From Aquimarina sp. U1-2 (lineage in GTDB: Bacteria > Bacteroidota > Bacteroidia > Flavobacteriales > Flavobacteriaceae), in the NCBI RefSeq assembly GCF_017897595.1, contig NZ_JAGKIK010000003.1, positions 186,001 to 250,000 of the forward strand: a stretch of DNA of 64,000 nt, in the 5' to 3' direction. Shown piece after piece: positions 8,431 to 17,158 of the stretch. Under the pieces are notes generated by a model. The model was not told where the DNA came from. It was given only the letters and a program-made list of their open reading frames with translations, and ran no database searches. Each line of letters begins with the position of its first letter. The stretch's first letter is position 1. The position numbers and the translations under genes were made by a program.

Positions 8431-9588
8431 ATGGATCTTTTTATAGATTTTATTCTTCATAGCGGAATATTCTCTAGCTTCTTACTATTATATGTATTAT
8501 GGAAAAATGGCAAGAAAGAATTTCACTTTAGAGTGCTTTTTATTATTTTTTTATGGATCTGCCTTACCTTAATTTGTTTTTATGGGTTTATTAACGAGAG
8601 TAAGATGTTATTTTTCGCTACTTTTTTATTTCAGGATACGATTCCTGTAAGTATTGGTCCGTGTCTTTATTTATATTCAAAAGCTATCTTTTACCCATCC
8701 CGGGGTATGTTAAGAAAAAATAGTATTCATTTTTTAGTTCCCGTATTGTACTTGTTATTTGCCAGTATCCCAAAACTGTTGAGTCTATATCAAAGTCCAG
8801 AGGTTTTTGGTCATTTACGAGAAGGGCTAGAAAATTTATGGGCGCTAAGTAATATCAATTCACTGGTGTATTGCTTTCTCTCTATACAGTTTCTAAAAAA
8901 AACCAATAGAATCGTTGAGTTGTATTATGCAAATATGACTTCTGCAGATTTGAGCTGGCTCTTAAAATTATTGTACAGTGTCATTATCATTTTTGGAATT
9001 GATGTGAGTATTACCCTATATGAAGTGTTTATTGAAGACACCAACGCTGCGGTAGGAATAATCGCAATTTTTGTTGTTTTTTCTCTTATTTATTTGGCTT
9101 ACCACGGGGTTTCGCAAACAAAAGTTTTCTTACCCGAGTTCTTGTTTAAAAAAGATACTTCGGAGTCAAAACTTATCTCAAAAAAGAAAATCTTAACTGA
9201 GATTACTAATACAACCGATACTACTTTACATAGTGATATTGAAGAAATGAAGTCTCTGCAACGCCAATTGGATACATTCATGGATAAGCATAAGTGGTAT
9301 TTGCGTACTGATTTATCTCTAAAATTTTTATCGGAAAAGCTGGGTATTTCTGATAAAAAATTGTCTTATATCTTGAATCAAATCGCAGAGGTAAGTTTTT
9401 TCGATTATGTAAATCGATTTCGAGTAGAAGAAGTAAAGAAAAAAATAAAAGATCCCGCCTATGCCAAATATACATTACTAGGCATCGCGTATGAATGTGG
9501 ATTTAATTCTAAAACTAGTTTTAACAGAACTTTTCAAAGGTTTGAAGGAATAACTCCTTCGCAATTCAAAAACCAAAACATCGTATAA
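8431..9588 (+). CDS. Membrane-anchored AraC-family transcriptional regulator (second copy)
   Basis: A 385-residue protein with hydrophobic segments across residues 1-230 and an AraC C-terminal domain: LSLKFLSEKLGISDKKLSY, then TLLGIAYECGFNSKTSFNRT and GITPSQFK. Its DNA-binding half resembles that of the divergent neighbour at 7012 (both have YxNRFRVExVK and SKTxF), suggesting an old duplication. A possible -7 element TAATTTTG lies at 8383-8390. The rest of the 8149-8430 gap shows no gene. It may regulate itself and its neighbour, which is inference from the divergent layout. Confidence 0.82.
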   Translation: MDLFIDFILHSGIFSSFLLLYVLWKNGKKEFHFRVLFIIFLWICLTLICFYGFINESKMLFFATFLFQDTIPVSIGPCLYLYSKAIFYPSRGMLRKNSIHFLVPVLYLLFASIPKLLSLYQSPEVFGHLREGLENLWALSNINSLVYCFLSIQFLKKTNRIVELYYANMTSADLSWLLKLLYSVIIIFGIDVSITLYEVFIEDTNAAVGIIAIFVVFSLIYLAYHGVSQTKVFLPEFLFKKDTSESKLISKKKILTEITNTTDTTLHSDIEEMKSLQRQLDTFMDKHKWYLRTDLSLKFLSEKLGISDKKLSYILNQIAEVSFFDYVNRFRVEEVKKKIKDPAYAKYTLLGIAYECGFNSKTSFNRTFQRFEGITPSQFKNQNIV

Positions 9589-9764
9589 ACTAAAATTATT
9601 ATCAATCTACTAAAGTTGTTAATTAAGCCAACATCTTACATCAAAAATTCGATGTTCATCTCATAGGCCTTAGCTTAAAAGTAGAACCCCTTTTAGTATA
9701 TAAGTATTACAGGTTGTTTATGGTACACATCGAAAAATACATTAGAAAATTTCTAAAAAATTAT

Positions 9765-9989
9765 CAGTATTGTCCGGTTAAAGAAAATAGACCGCTGCGC
9801 TGCCAGAAAATAGAACAAAGACTTATTTGTGAATACTTGTCTATTATGGTTTTTGAAGTGAAGGCGATTCAGTTTCAAAATAAGTTGTCTAAATTTTAGA
9901 AAAACTAGGTGTCCTTTCTATAAACTCATAATTTCTTAATGGTCATAGCGATTTTCAGAGCGTATCAACTTTTTTATCGAACAACAATG
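9765..9989 (+). mobile_element. 225-bp MITE, copy 1
   Basis: One of three near-identical non-coding copies in this window. The left end CAGTATTGTCCGGTTAAA and the complement of the right end (CATTGTTGTTCGATAAAA) form imperfect terminal inverted repeats. The exact 9-base direct repeat AAAAATTAT flanks the element at 9756-9764 and 9990-9998, the footprint of a transposition event. A 61-codon frame overlapping it is not conserved in the other copies and is not considered a gene. The rest of the 9589-10152 gap has no convincing gene. Confidence 0.88.
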
Positions 9990-10152
9990 AAAAATTATAC
10001 TAAATTGATTTGAACTTTAAAATCTAGTGTTATCGTTATTTGACTCATAAATTAACGCATTGTTCATCTATTAATTGATTACATACATATTAATTTTGAT
10101 AGCAATCCTCTAGTATCAAAGTTTGCCTTAATATTACTATATATTTAAGAGC

Positions 10153-10854
10153 ATGCCGATTAGAAAATTGTCAAATACCGCTAAAATCGATCTCATAGAG
10201 TCTGAGTTAGGCAGAAAGTTCGAACATCCCAAACTTTACCGACCTAATCAACTTATCGACAGTCGAAATGAGGAATCTCTGGCTATTATTATGTCTGATA
10301 CCCCTTCTAAGATATCTTTTGGCATATGGGGAATGCTTCCAGATGATTTTAAAAGTGATTGGGAAGATTACCAAAAAGTATACAGTACTTTGCATGTACG
10401 CTACAAAAATTTAGGTCAAAACGAAATTGCGAATCACTCTACTACGATTCAAAATTGTTTAATCATAGTTACAGGTTTTTTTATTCATCATTATAAAGAT
10501 GGGGAACTTTATCCCTATTACGTACATGCTCAGCAAAAACCCTTTTGCCTTGCTGGCATAGCAACCACTCTTGATGATGGTTTTATTACCTGTGCCATTT
10601 TAGTGAAAGAAGCCTATGGCATAGTCGACAAGATCCAGAATATGAATTCACTTACTCCTGTTATTATGGATAGCGTTTGTTATGATGATTGGTTAGATCC
10701 TCATATTACTGATGATGCTCTCAAACATCTTATTCATTGTGGAAACGATATTCATCTTTTAGCTCATCCCATTGCTAAAGAATTATTCAAAAAAGATATT
10801 CAATATGAAAGTATGCTTGATCCTGTTGCCTATAAATCTCTTTTGGATTATTAA
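10153..10854 (+). CDS. Degenerate SRAP-family (YedK/HMCES-like) protein without catalytic residues
   Basis: A 233-residue protein that aligns by eye with SOS response-associated peptidase (SRAP) proteins, which crosslink through Cys2 to abasic sites in single-stranded DNA. Landmarks: HPKLYRPNQLI (family: DPKxYxP), ISFGIWGMLPDDF (WGLIP), NCLIIVTGFF (RCLVxxDGFYEW), ELYPYYVH and KPFCLAGI (YPYxIH...PFALAGI), ITCAILVKEAYGIVDKIQN (TxxTTEAN...IHN), LTPVIM (RMPVIL) and DDWLDP. Every active-site residue appears changed: Cys2 is absent (start MPIRK), the Asn of LNAR is His (LHVR), the Glu of GFYEW is replaced (GFFIHH), and the His of IHN is Gln (IQN). The frame is intact, so it may be a repurposed pseudoenzyme. 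It is bracketed by two MITE copies. Confidence 0.75.
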   Translation: MPIRKLSNTAKIDLIESELGRKFEHPKLYRPNQLIDSRNEESLAIIMSDTPSKISFGIWGMLPDDFKSDWEDYQKVYSTLHVRYKNLGQNEIANHSTTIQNCLIIVTGFFIHHYKDGELYPYYVHAQQKPFCLAGIATTLDDGFITCAILVKEAYGIVDKIQNMNSLTPVIMDSVCYDDWLDPHITDDALKHLIHCGNDIHLLAHPIAKELFKKDIQYESMLDPVAYKSLLDY

Positions 10855-10864
10855 TATTTATAAT

Positions 10865-11089
10865 CAGTATTGTCCGGTTAAAGAAAATAGACCGCTGCAC
10901 TGCTAGAAAATAGAACAAAGACTTATTTATAAATACTTGTTTATCAAGGTTTTTAAAGTAAAGGCGATTTAGTTTCAAAATAAGTTGTCTAAATTTCAGA
11001 AAAGCAAGGTGTCTTTTCTATAAACTCATAAATTCCTAAAGGTAATAGAGATTTTTAGAGCTTATCAACTTTTTTATCGGACAACAATG
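10865..11089 (+). mobile_element. 225-bp MITE, copy 2
   Basis: Same family and orientation as the element at 9765. It is flanked by ATTTATAAT (10856-10864) and ATTGATAAT (11090-11098), a 9-base target duplication with one mismatch. It inserted 10 bases beyond the stop of the SRAP-like gene. Because each copy has its own duplication, the two insertions are independent and do not form a composite transposon. Confidence 0.87.
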
Positions 11090-11233
11090 ATTGATAATTA
11101 GAACTTTTTCGACTTCCGTAGCAGTGCTAGGCTTAAATTAACAAAACACTTCTTACGCTACACCCCTAGCCCTAAAAGTTTCATTGTTATGCATTTAAGA
11201 GTCTCATTACGAAATTATAATAGATAATCCGGA

Positions 11234-12286
11234 TTAAAGATTAGATTTATAATCGCTCGGATTACAATGATACTTATCTCTAAAAATTTTACAGAAATAA
11301 CTTCGGCTGGTAAGACCTATCGAATACACAACTTCTGAAACATTTAAATCGGTAGTTCTCAACAATACTTCAGCTTTTTCTAAACGAACATTTCGAATAT
11401 ATTCTGCAACTGTTTTATTATGCATGAGTTTAAACCCATTTTGAAGTTTTTTGGGGGGTATTCCAGACCGTAAACTTAAATTACTTATAGAATGCCGAAG
11501 CTCAGGTTGGTCCTTTATGTAATCGCTCAATTGAGTAATTATCTTTAATTCTCTTTTGAATAAAACCCTTCCGTTACTTCGCATTTTTGTATCGGTAAGA
11601 AATTGTTCAATAAATTTCCCAAAAACCAAGTAGCTACCACCGTGTTCGTATAAAATGTTAGCAATATTATTATCAGATTTTAAGGTTCCAATAAATTTTA
11701 ACTGCTCTCTTATAGACAAGTTTAGTCCGTTTAAGTAAAATGGTTTCGACTGCTCGTTAATAAACACAATAAGTTCGTCGACCTTTTGATCAAAAAGCGT
11801 AGAATCTAAATGCGTTAAGAATCCATATTCTTTATGTTGCAAACACATTACATTGAAGCGCACTCTGTTACCCTTCCTAAAATGAATTCGATCTTCTTGG
11901 CCAGTAGCACTATACGTTACTCCGGCATAAAGCTCTTCTATAGGAAGATATTCTTCAAAATCCTCAGACTGGTAATAACAATTCCCCTCGAGACAATAAA
12001 AAAACTGTAGTAGACTTTTATCTTCTACAGCGGCGGGAATGGATAGGTCTGAAGCTAGCTCTATATCAAAATCCCAGCATTGCAAGCCCTTTTGTAAATA
12101 TGTATAAGATATATTTCCAACACCTGTATTCGTATCCAACTCTAGAGTGAACCCACCATTCGTAGTAATGATGGTACCCGATAGCAACTCCTGCAACGTT
12201 TTTAAGTATGCGGGAATTTCAATTGTGGACAATCCATGTTTTGTAATATTTGTCATAATACTATTCTTGATGGTAAAACTAGACAT
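11234..12286 (-). CDS. AraC-family transcriptional regulator (soluble)
   Basis: A 350-residue protein. The N-terminal ~200 residues form a cupin-like or unclassified sensing region (FDIELASDLSIPAAVEDKSL; CLEGNCYYQ), and residues ~245-350 are an AraC/XylS DNA-binding domain (HSISNLSLRSGIPPKKLQNG; NVSEVVYSIGLTSRSYFCKIF; NPSDYKS). Unlike the two AraC proteins at 7.0-9.6 kb it has no membrane segments. An internal ATG at residue 11 is an alternative start. It is monocistronic; its targets are unknown. The proteins most like it are probably the PchR-type siderophore or surface-signal regulators, but this is a weak impression. Confidence 0.78.
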   Translation of the reverse strand: MSSFTIKNSIMTNITKHGLSTIEIPAYLKTLQELLSGTIITTNGGFTLELDTNTGVGNISYTYLQKGLQCWDFDIELASDLSIPAAVEDKSLLQFFYCLEGNCYYQSEDFEEYLPIEELYAGVTYSATGQEDRIHFRKGNRVRFNVMCLQHKEYGFLTHLDSTLFDQKVDELIVFINEQSKPFYLNGLNLSIREQLKFIGTLKSDNNIANILYEHGGSYLVFGKFIEQFLTDTKMRSNGRVLFKRELKIITQLSDYIKDQPELRHSISNLSLRSGIPPKKLQNGFKLMHNKTVAEYIRNVRLEKAEVLLRTTDLNVSEVVYSIGLTSRSYFCKIFRDKYHCNPSDYKSNL

Positions 12287-12745
12287 ATACCATAACAGTT
12301 AGTATTGATTTCGAGTACTATTTTAACTGTTTTAAGCCTCTACCCTATGAGAATCCTAAAAAAATAGAAAAAAAAGATCTTTTGTTATTGATTTTGAGTC
12401 ACTTAAACCCGGTTTGTATATTAAAATGCCGTTATTAAGTTTGAAAATGCCACCACAAAGCATTGCTTCGGGCGAGATGTAGTGTTGGAAGTGTTTTCTA
12501 AACAGCCTTTCAACCCACCACGCTGATACGAAAATGAATTAATAGAATTCACTTAAGAACACTGTCTCTATGGTAGCGAACAGATACTAAAGCTTTTAGA
12601 ACCAAAAGCCAAGACAAGAAAATAATCTAGCTTCTTGATATTGATACCCCAACAACTCTGCTTTAGCATAGTTTAGTATGGATTTAGCTATTGATATTAT
12701 GGTATTATGACACAGATTGTTATTTTTGTCGACTAAGTTACTGTT
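12287..12745. other. Intergenic region with possible decayed coding fragments
   Basis: 459 bases between the divergent AraC and PAP2 genes. One plus-strand frame around 12447-12628 reads as protein-like pieces broken by stops (CFGRDVVLEVFSKQPFNPP, then YGSEQILKLLEPKAKTRK), which could be the remains of a gene I cannot identify. A TTAAACCCGG motif near 12412 resembles the ends of the inverted-repeat element at 62814. Nothing else is evident apart from the PAP2 promoter box. Confidence 0.3.
12721..12728 (+). promoter_or_regulatory. Candidate -7 box of the PAP2 gene
   Basis: TATTTTTG matches the Bacteroidota TANNTTTG element and lies 17 bases before the ATG at 12746. No clear -33 TTG at standard spacing was found. 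Confidence 0.4.
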
Positions 12746-13642
12746 ATGAACTATCTCAAATACCTACTTCTTAGCACATTATTGGTAGTAATTTCAAATA
12801 CATCATATGCGCAGGATGCTCGAATAGCTACAGATTCTACTACAACCGAAAATACCCTGAATCAATCAGATTCTCGAAAAAAAATGACCACCTGGCAAAC
12901 TATTAAATATGATGGTGCATCTATTTACGGAGGTGTTAAAAATGCCTACACGCAACCTTTTCGATGGAAAGGAAAAAATTGGCTTACTTTTGGAAGCATC
13001 ATGGCGGGAACTGCCATACTATTAACCGTTGATGAACCCACCAGCGAATATTTTGCCGATCGCGCCGATGATATCCCACAATTTGTTCGACAAGCTAGCT
13101 TTAGGTTTGGAAAACCACTATTTAATTACGGTCTTACGACTAGTGTTTATGCGCTAGGACTTATTACCAAAAATGAAAAAATACGAAAAACCGGGGTGCT
13201 TCTCATTGCTTCTGCGACTGCAGGAGGATTACTTCAAACCGTAAGCAAAACATTAGTGGGTCGCGCCAGACCGCTAACAGATAAAGGAAACCTTCACTTC
13301 AAATTTTACTCGGGTGGTGATGCTGCTTTTCATTCTTTTCCTTCTGGTCATGCCATTCTTTCGATCACTACTGCATATGCTATTGGTAAACAATTTAAAA
13401 ACCCATTTATCAAAGGGGGCATTTACGCTTTGGGTATGCTTTCGCCAGTCTCTCGTCTATGGGAAGAGGCACACTGGCTTACTGATGTTGTATTAAGTAC
13501 CGCCTTAAGTATAGCGATAGTAGATGGTGTAGAAAAATATCTTGAAAAAAAAGAGCGCTACGCATATAAGGATCGAAAACATAAAATCAACTGGAATCTT
13601 AGACTAGGCGCAGGTCAGATAGGGGTAGTTGGTCAATTTTAA
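12746..13642 (+). CDS. Exported PAP2-family phosphatase
   Basis: A 298-residue protein with an N-terminal signal peptide (LLLSTLLVVISNTSYAQ). It has the three PAP2 phosphatase motifs: KTLVGRARP (KxxxxxxRP), FHSFPSGHA (PSGH) and SRLWEEAHWLTDV (SRxxxxxHxxxD), all with the expected residues. Members remove phosphate from lipid phosphates such as undecaprenyl diphosphate or phosphatidic acid at the membrane or in the periplasm. Hydrophobic stretches lie near residues 84-94 and 148-165. It converges on the glycerol kinase fusion gene with a 9-base gap, so the two transcripts may overlap. The exact substrate is unknown. Confidence 0.85.
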   Translation: MNYLKYLLLSTLLVVISNTSYAQDARIATDSTTTENTLNQSDSRKKMTTWQTIKYDGASIYGGVKNAYTQPFRWKGKNWLTFGSIMAGTAILLTVDEPTSEYFADRADDIPQFVRQASFRFGKPLFNYGLTTSVYALGLITKNEKIRKTGVLLIASATAGGLLQTVSKTLVGRARPLTDKGNLHFKFYSGGDAAFHSFPSGHAILSITTAYAIGKQFKNPFIKGGIYALGMLSPVSRLWEEAHWLTDVVLSTALSIAIVDGVEKYLEKKERYAYKDRKHKINWNLRLGAGQIGVVGQF

Positions 13643-13651
13643 ACCTTGGTA

Positions 13652-16600
13652 CTAATCAAATTCTTTTTCATAGTATGTTGTTGCGTCTTGCAATAGTAGA
13701 TCCAGGTAGTCGTTTTCTGATTGTAAGCGATCTTCGTCCCAATGTAAATATTTGATCAAATCTTCTTCAATAAGAGATCGATATTTGTACACACTATGAA
13801 TATCAAAATACAATCTTCCTGTTCTTCTTACAAAAAAATCTGCCAAACCATTCGTCATTTCATGGTGTACACTATACCACAACTCGGCCCTAATTAATCT
13901 TTCACTACTATCATCATTCAAAAAGTAATCTATTTTAGCTATAATATCATCGGTTTGTTTACCATATGTTGATACCAGATACCAACCGTAATAGGGATCA
14001 TCAATCTTCAAATTTTTGAGTTCGTGAGTAATTTTTTGCGTATAAGAGTTCACTTCTTTTGCATCACTTAAGGGATCACTAGTTAAGGGTATCTGATGTG
14101 TATGTGATTTAGAAAAACTATCTCTTTTTTTGCTTGACATTGTTTTTAACACCGAATCGATAACTCGCTGTGCCATTTTTCTATATCCTGTTAGTTTTCC
14201 TCCTGCAATAGAAATTAAGCCTGTGTTTGATATGAAAATTTCATCTTTTCTAGACAATTCAGAAGGATCTTTTCCATCTTCATGAATCAGGGGTCTTAAA
14301 CCTGCCCAATTAGATTCTATATCATCAATGCTCAATTGTACATCCTGAAACATATGATTAACCGCATTTAACAGATAGTTGGCATCATCTTTAGTAGCCA
14401 CTACTCTATTAAGATTTGCATTGTAATTTGTGTCTGTAGTACCTACATATGTGGCTCTACCTCTCGGAATAGCAAAAATCATCCTGCCATCGGGAACATC
14501 AAAATAAATAGATTGAGTTAGTGGAAATTTCTTTCTAGAAAACACCAAGTGTACACCTTTGGTAAGATGTAAATATTTATGATTCATAGACTGATCTTTT
14601 TTGCGTAAAAGATCTACCCATGGCCCTGCTGCAGATACATAATTTTTTGCCTTAATGGTAAACGTGTTTTGTGTATTATGGTCTAAACATTCAATACTTT
14701 TTATCTGACCATCATCAGTATAATTGAAAGTGCGCATTTCGCAATAATTGATACTATTTGCACCAAATGAAGCTGCTTTTTTTAGCAATTCTACGGTAAG
14801 TCGAGCATCATCTGTTCGATATTCGGCATAATACCCCCCGCCGGTAAGGCCATCTTTTGAAAGTAAGGGTTCTTTATCCAATGTTTCTTGAACGCTTAAC
14901 ATCCTTCTCTTATCATCACCTTCGACATTGGCCAGGAAATCATAAACCTTGAGTCCAAAAGAAGCCATAAGCTTTCCATAGGTTCCGCCTTCGATCAATG
15001 GCAATAACATCTTTTCAGGCACTACCAAATGCGGGGCTAGTTGATGTACTATAGCACGTTCGCTACCCGATTCTTTCACTAAACCTATTTCCATTTGTTT
15101 GAGATATCGCAACCCCCCATGAATTAATTTTGTAGATTTATTGCTGGTACCTGATGCAAAATCGTTTTTCTCTACAAGACATACTTTTAGCCCTCTTGAA
15201 GAGGCATCTAATGCAATTCCTGCCCCTGTCACACCACCCCCAATAACAACAAGATCATATTTTTCGGTTTTGGCTTTTTTGAGTTGTGTATCTCGATCCA
15301 AAATAGAAAAGCGTATCGGACCGTCTTCTTTGGTAGCCAGCATGTTTTTATTTACCGTCTTTGTACGCGCTACGGCTTGTTGCCACCCTAAATATCTTTT
15401 ATTACGTTCATGTTGTGTAATCTGAGGTTTAAAAATAGTATCTGTAGCTCTAATCCCAGAAATATCTTTTTTGGTCCATATACCTGCTTTTATTCCCGCT
15501 AGAAATGCAGCTCCCAGGGCAGTAACCTCGAGCATCTTGGGTCGATCTACAGCCACATTAAGAATATCAGACTGAAACTGCATCAAATAGTCATTGGCAG
15601 AAGCACCACCATCGACTTTTAGTTCTTTCATTTGCTTGCCACTATCTTCTATCATTGCTTCTAGTACATCTCTGGTTTGATAGGCTAATGCTTCTACCGT
15701 TGCCTTGATGATTTCATTCTTCCCCACATCTAATGTAAGACCATAAATAGCGCCTTTTGCTTCCATATCCCAATGGGGAGCTCCCAAACCGGCAAATGCA
15801 GGAACCACGTATACATCATCTGGAGATGAAGTGGATTTACAAATACTTTCGGTTTCAGCAGCATTTTGTATAACCTGCAACCTATCGCGTAACCATTGTA
15901 TGGAAGCACCACCAACAAATATACTTCCTTCTAAAGCATATTTCATAGTATCGCCAGGTAGACTACAGCATAACGTAGTTAACAATCCATTTTTTGAGAA
16001 GTACGGTTTTTTTCCTGTATTGAGTAACATAAAACAACCTGTGCCGTATGTGTTTTTTGCAATGCCAGATTTATACCCTCCTTGTCCGAACAACGAAGCC
16101 TGCTGATCTCCGGCTACACCATAAATCGGAATATCGATACCGTCGTGATGTATACTCCCAAAGTCTGAGGAAGAGTGTTGTACCTCTGGAAGCAAAGCAT
16201 CAGGAATATCCAGTACACTTAGTAAAGTGCTGTCCCAATTCAAGTCAACAATATTGTAAAGCATGGTTCTAGATGCATTCGAATGATCTGTAACATGCCT
16301 GGCTCCTTTTGTGAATTTCCAGATTAGCCAGGTATCTATGGTCCCAAAGAGCAGCTCTCCATTTTTAGCTTTTTCTCTGGCTCCTTCTACATGATCTAAA
16401 ATCCATTTGAGTTTGGTTCCCGAAAAATAAGAATCGATAACTAATCCCGTATGTTTAGACACATAGTCGCCCAGACCTTGGGATTCTAAATGTTCACAAA
16501 TCTTAGTCGTTCTTTTATCCAGCCAAACAATAGCATTATGTATAGGCTTACCTGTCATTTTATCCCAAACCACGGTAGTTTCGCGTTGATTGGTTATCCC

Positions 16601-16831
16601 AATACCGGCCACTTCGTTTATAGCTATTCCTGTTTTTTTAAGTACCTCGATAAAAACTTCCTGCTGATGCTTATAAATTTCTTCTGGATCATGTTCTACC
16701 CATCCCGGTTTTGGATACAATTGTGTAAGCTCTTTTTGAGCCATCCCGAGAATTTCTCCAGAAGTATTAAAAACGATGGCTCTGGTACTGGTAGTTCCCT
16801 GATCGAAAGCAATAATATATTTTTTGAGCAT
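13652..16831 (-). CDS. Glycerol kinase-glycerol-3-phosphate dehydrogenase fusion
   Basis: A single uninterrupted 1059-residue frame. Residues 1-490 are a complete FGGY-family glycerol kinase (GlpK): AFDQGTTSTRAIVF at the ATP site, ITNQRETTVVWD, GVAGDQQASLFGQG and DGGASANDYLMQ. Residues about 523-1059 are a complete FAD-dependent glycerol-3-phosphate dehydrogenase (GlpD): VVIGGGVTGAGIALDASSRG (dinucleotide binding), TSNKSTKLIHGGLRYLKQ, and SIAGGKLTGYRKMA near residue 900. About 30 hydrophilic residues link them. The fusion would turn glycerol into dihydroxyacetone phosphate in one polypeptide, electrons going to quinone. GlpK and GlpD are normally separate. No glpF lies nearby. An operator-like palindrome lies 235 bases upstream. 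Confidence 0.93.
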   Translation of the reverse strand: MLKKYIIAFDQGTTSTRAIVFNTSGEILGMAQKELTQLYPKPGWVEHDPEEIYKHQQEVFIEVLKKTGIAINEVAGIGITNQRETTVVWDKMTGKPIHNAIVWLDKRTTKICEHLESQGLGDYVSKHTGLVIDSYFSGTKLKWILDHVEGAREKAKNGELLFGTIDTWLIWKFTKGARHVTDHSNASRTMLYNIVDLNWDSTLLSVLDIPDALLPEVQHSSSDFGSIHHDGIDIPIYGVAGDQQASLFGQGGYKSGIAKNTYGTGCFMLLNTGKKPYFSKNGLLTTLCCSLPGDTMKYALEGSIFVGGASIQWLRDRLQVIQNAAETESICKSTSSPDDVYVVPAFAGLGAPHWDMEAKGAIYGLTLDVGKNEIIKATVEALAYQTRDVLEAMIEDSGKQMKELKVDGGASANDYLMQFQSDILNVAVDRPKMLEVTALGAAFLAGIKAGIWTKKDISGIRATDTIFKPQITQHERNKRYLGWQQAVARTKTVNKNMLATKEDGPIRFSILDRDTQLKKAKTEKYDLVVIGGGVTGAGIALDASSRGLKVCLVEKNDFASGTSNKSTKLIHGGLRYLKQMEIGLVKESGSERAIVHQLAPHLVVPEKMLLPLIEGGTYGKLMASFGLKVYDFLANVEGDDKRRMLSVQETLDKEPLLSKDGLTGGGYYAEYRTDDARLTVELLKKAASFGANSINYCEMRTFNYTDDGQIKSIECLDHNTQNTFTIKAKNYVSAAGPWVDLLRKKDQSMNHKYLHLTKGVHLVFSRKKFPLTQSIYFDVPDGRMIFAIPRGRATYVGTTDTNYNANLNRVVATKDDANYLLNAVNHMFQDVQLSIDDIESNWAGLRPLIHEDGKDPSELSRKDEIFISNTGLISIAGGKLTGYRKMAQRVIDSVLKTMSSKKRDSFSKSHTHQIPLTSDPLSDAKEVNSYTQKITHELKNLKIDDPYYGWYLVSTYGKQTDDIIAKIDYFLNDDSSERLIRAELWYSVHHEMTNGLADFFVRRTGRLYFDIHSVYKYRSLIEEDLIKYLHWDEDRLQSENDYLDLLLQDATTYYEKEFD

Positions 16832-17158
16832 ACTAGTAAGTTTTTAATTAATCCATACAATAGCCATATCATAAAATATTAAACCCGGATGGTATATTGA
16901 AAAATCGAAGATTCTCAAATACTACTTAGCAAGACGTAGTTTCATTGGTTTAACCTGCCTTTTACAAAGTAGATAATTTTCAGTCAATAACTAAAAATTT
17001 AAGTCAGTCATATACAAATATCTAAAGTATCTTTACAATAGAAAAGCGAATCTTCACTAAAATAAAATGTAATCGTTTGTATTATTTTTTACGCATTATA
17101 GTAAATGCATCCTGCGTTTTACAATTTCAGCCCACCTGTAAATTATGATATTATTATA
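16832..17158. other. Upstream region of the glpK-glpD fusion
   Basis: 327 bases without a gene. It holds the operator-like palindrome at 17066-17083 and a TTAAACCCGG motif near 16878 that resembles the ends of the element at 62814. It should contain the fusion promoter, but no convincing TANNTTTG box was found on the minus strand. Confidence 0.5.
17066..17083. promoter_or_regulatory. Candidate LacI-family operator
   Basis: AATGTAATCGTTTGTATT, an imperfect palindrome centred on CG, is identical at 16 of 18 positions to the more perfect palindrome at 33787-33804 in front of the lacI-type gene. The match extends for three further bases (ATT). LacI-family operators typically have a central CG flanked by inverted half-sites. 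Confidence 0.5.

Noticed and set aside
9714..9899. 61-codon frame inside MITE copy 1
   Set aside because: The frame begins outside the element and is not preserved in the other two copies, so it is not a gene.
9765..11089. Composite transposon carrying the SRAP-like gene
   Set aside because: Each MITE copy has its own 9-bp target duplication, showing two separate insertions.
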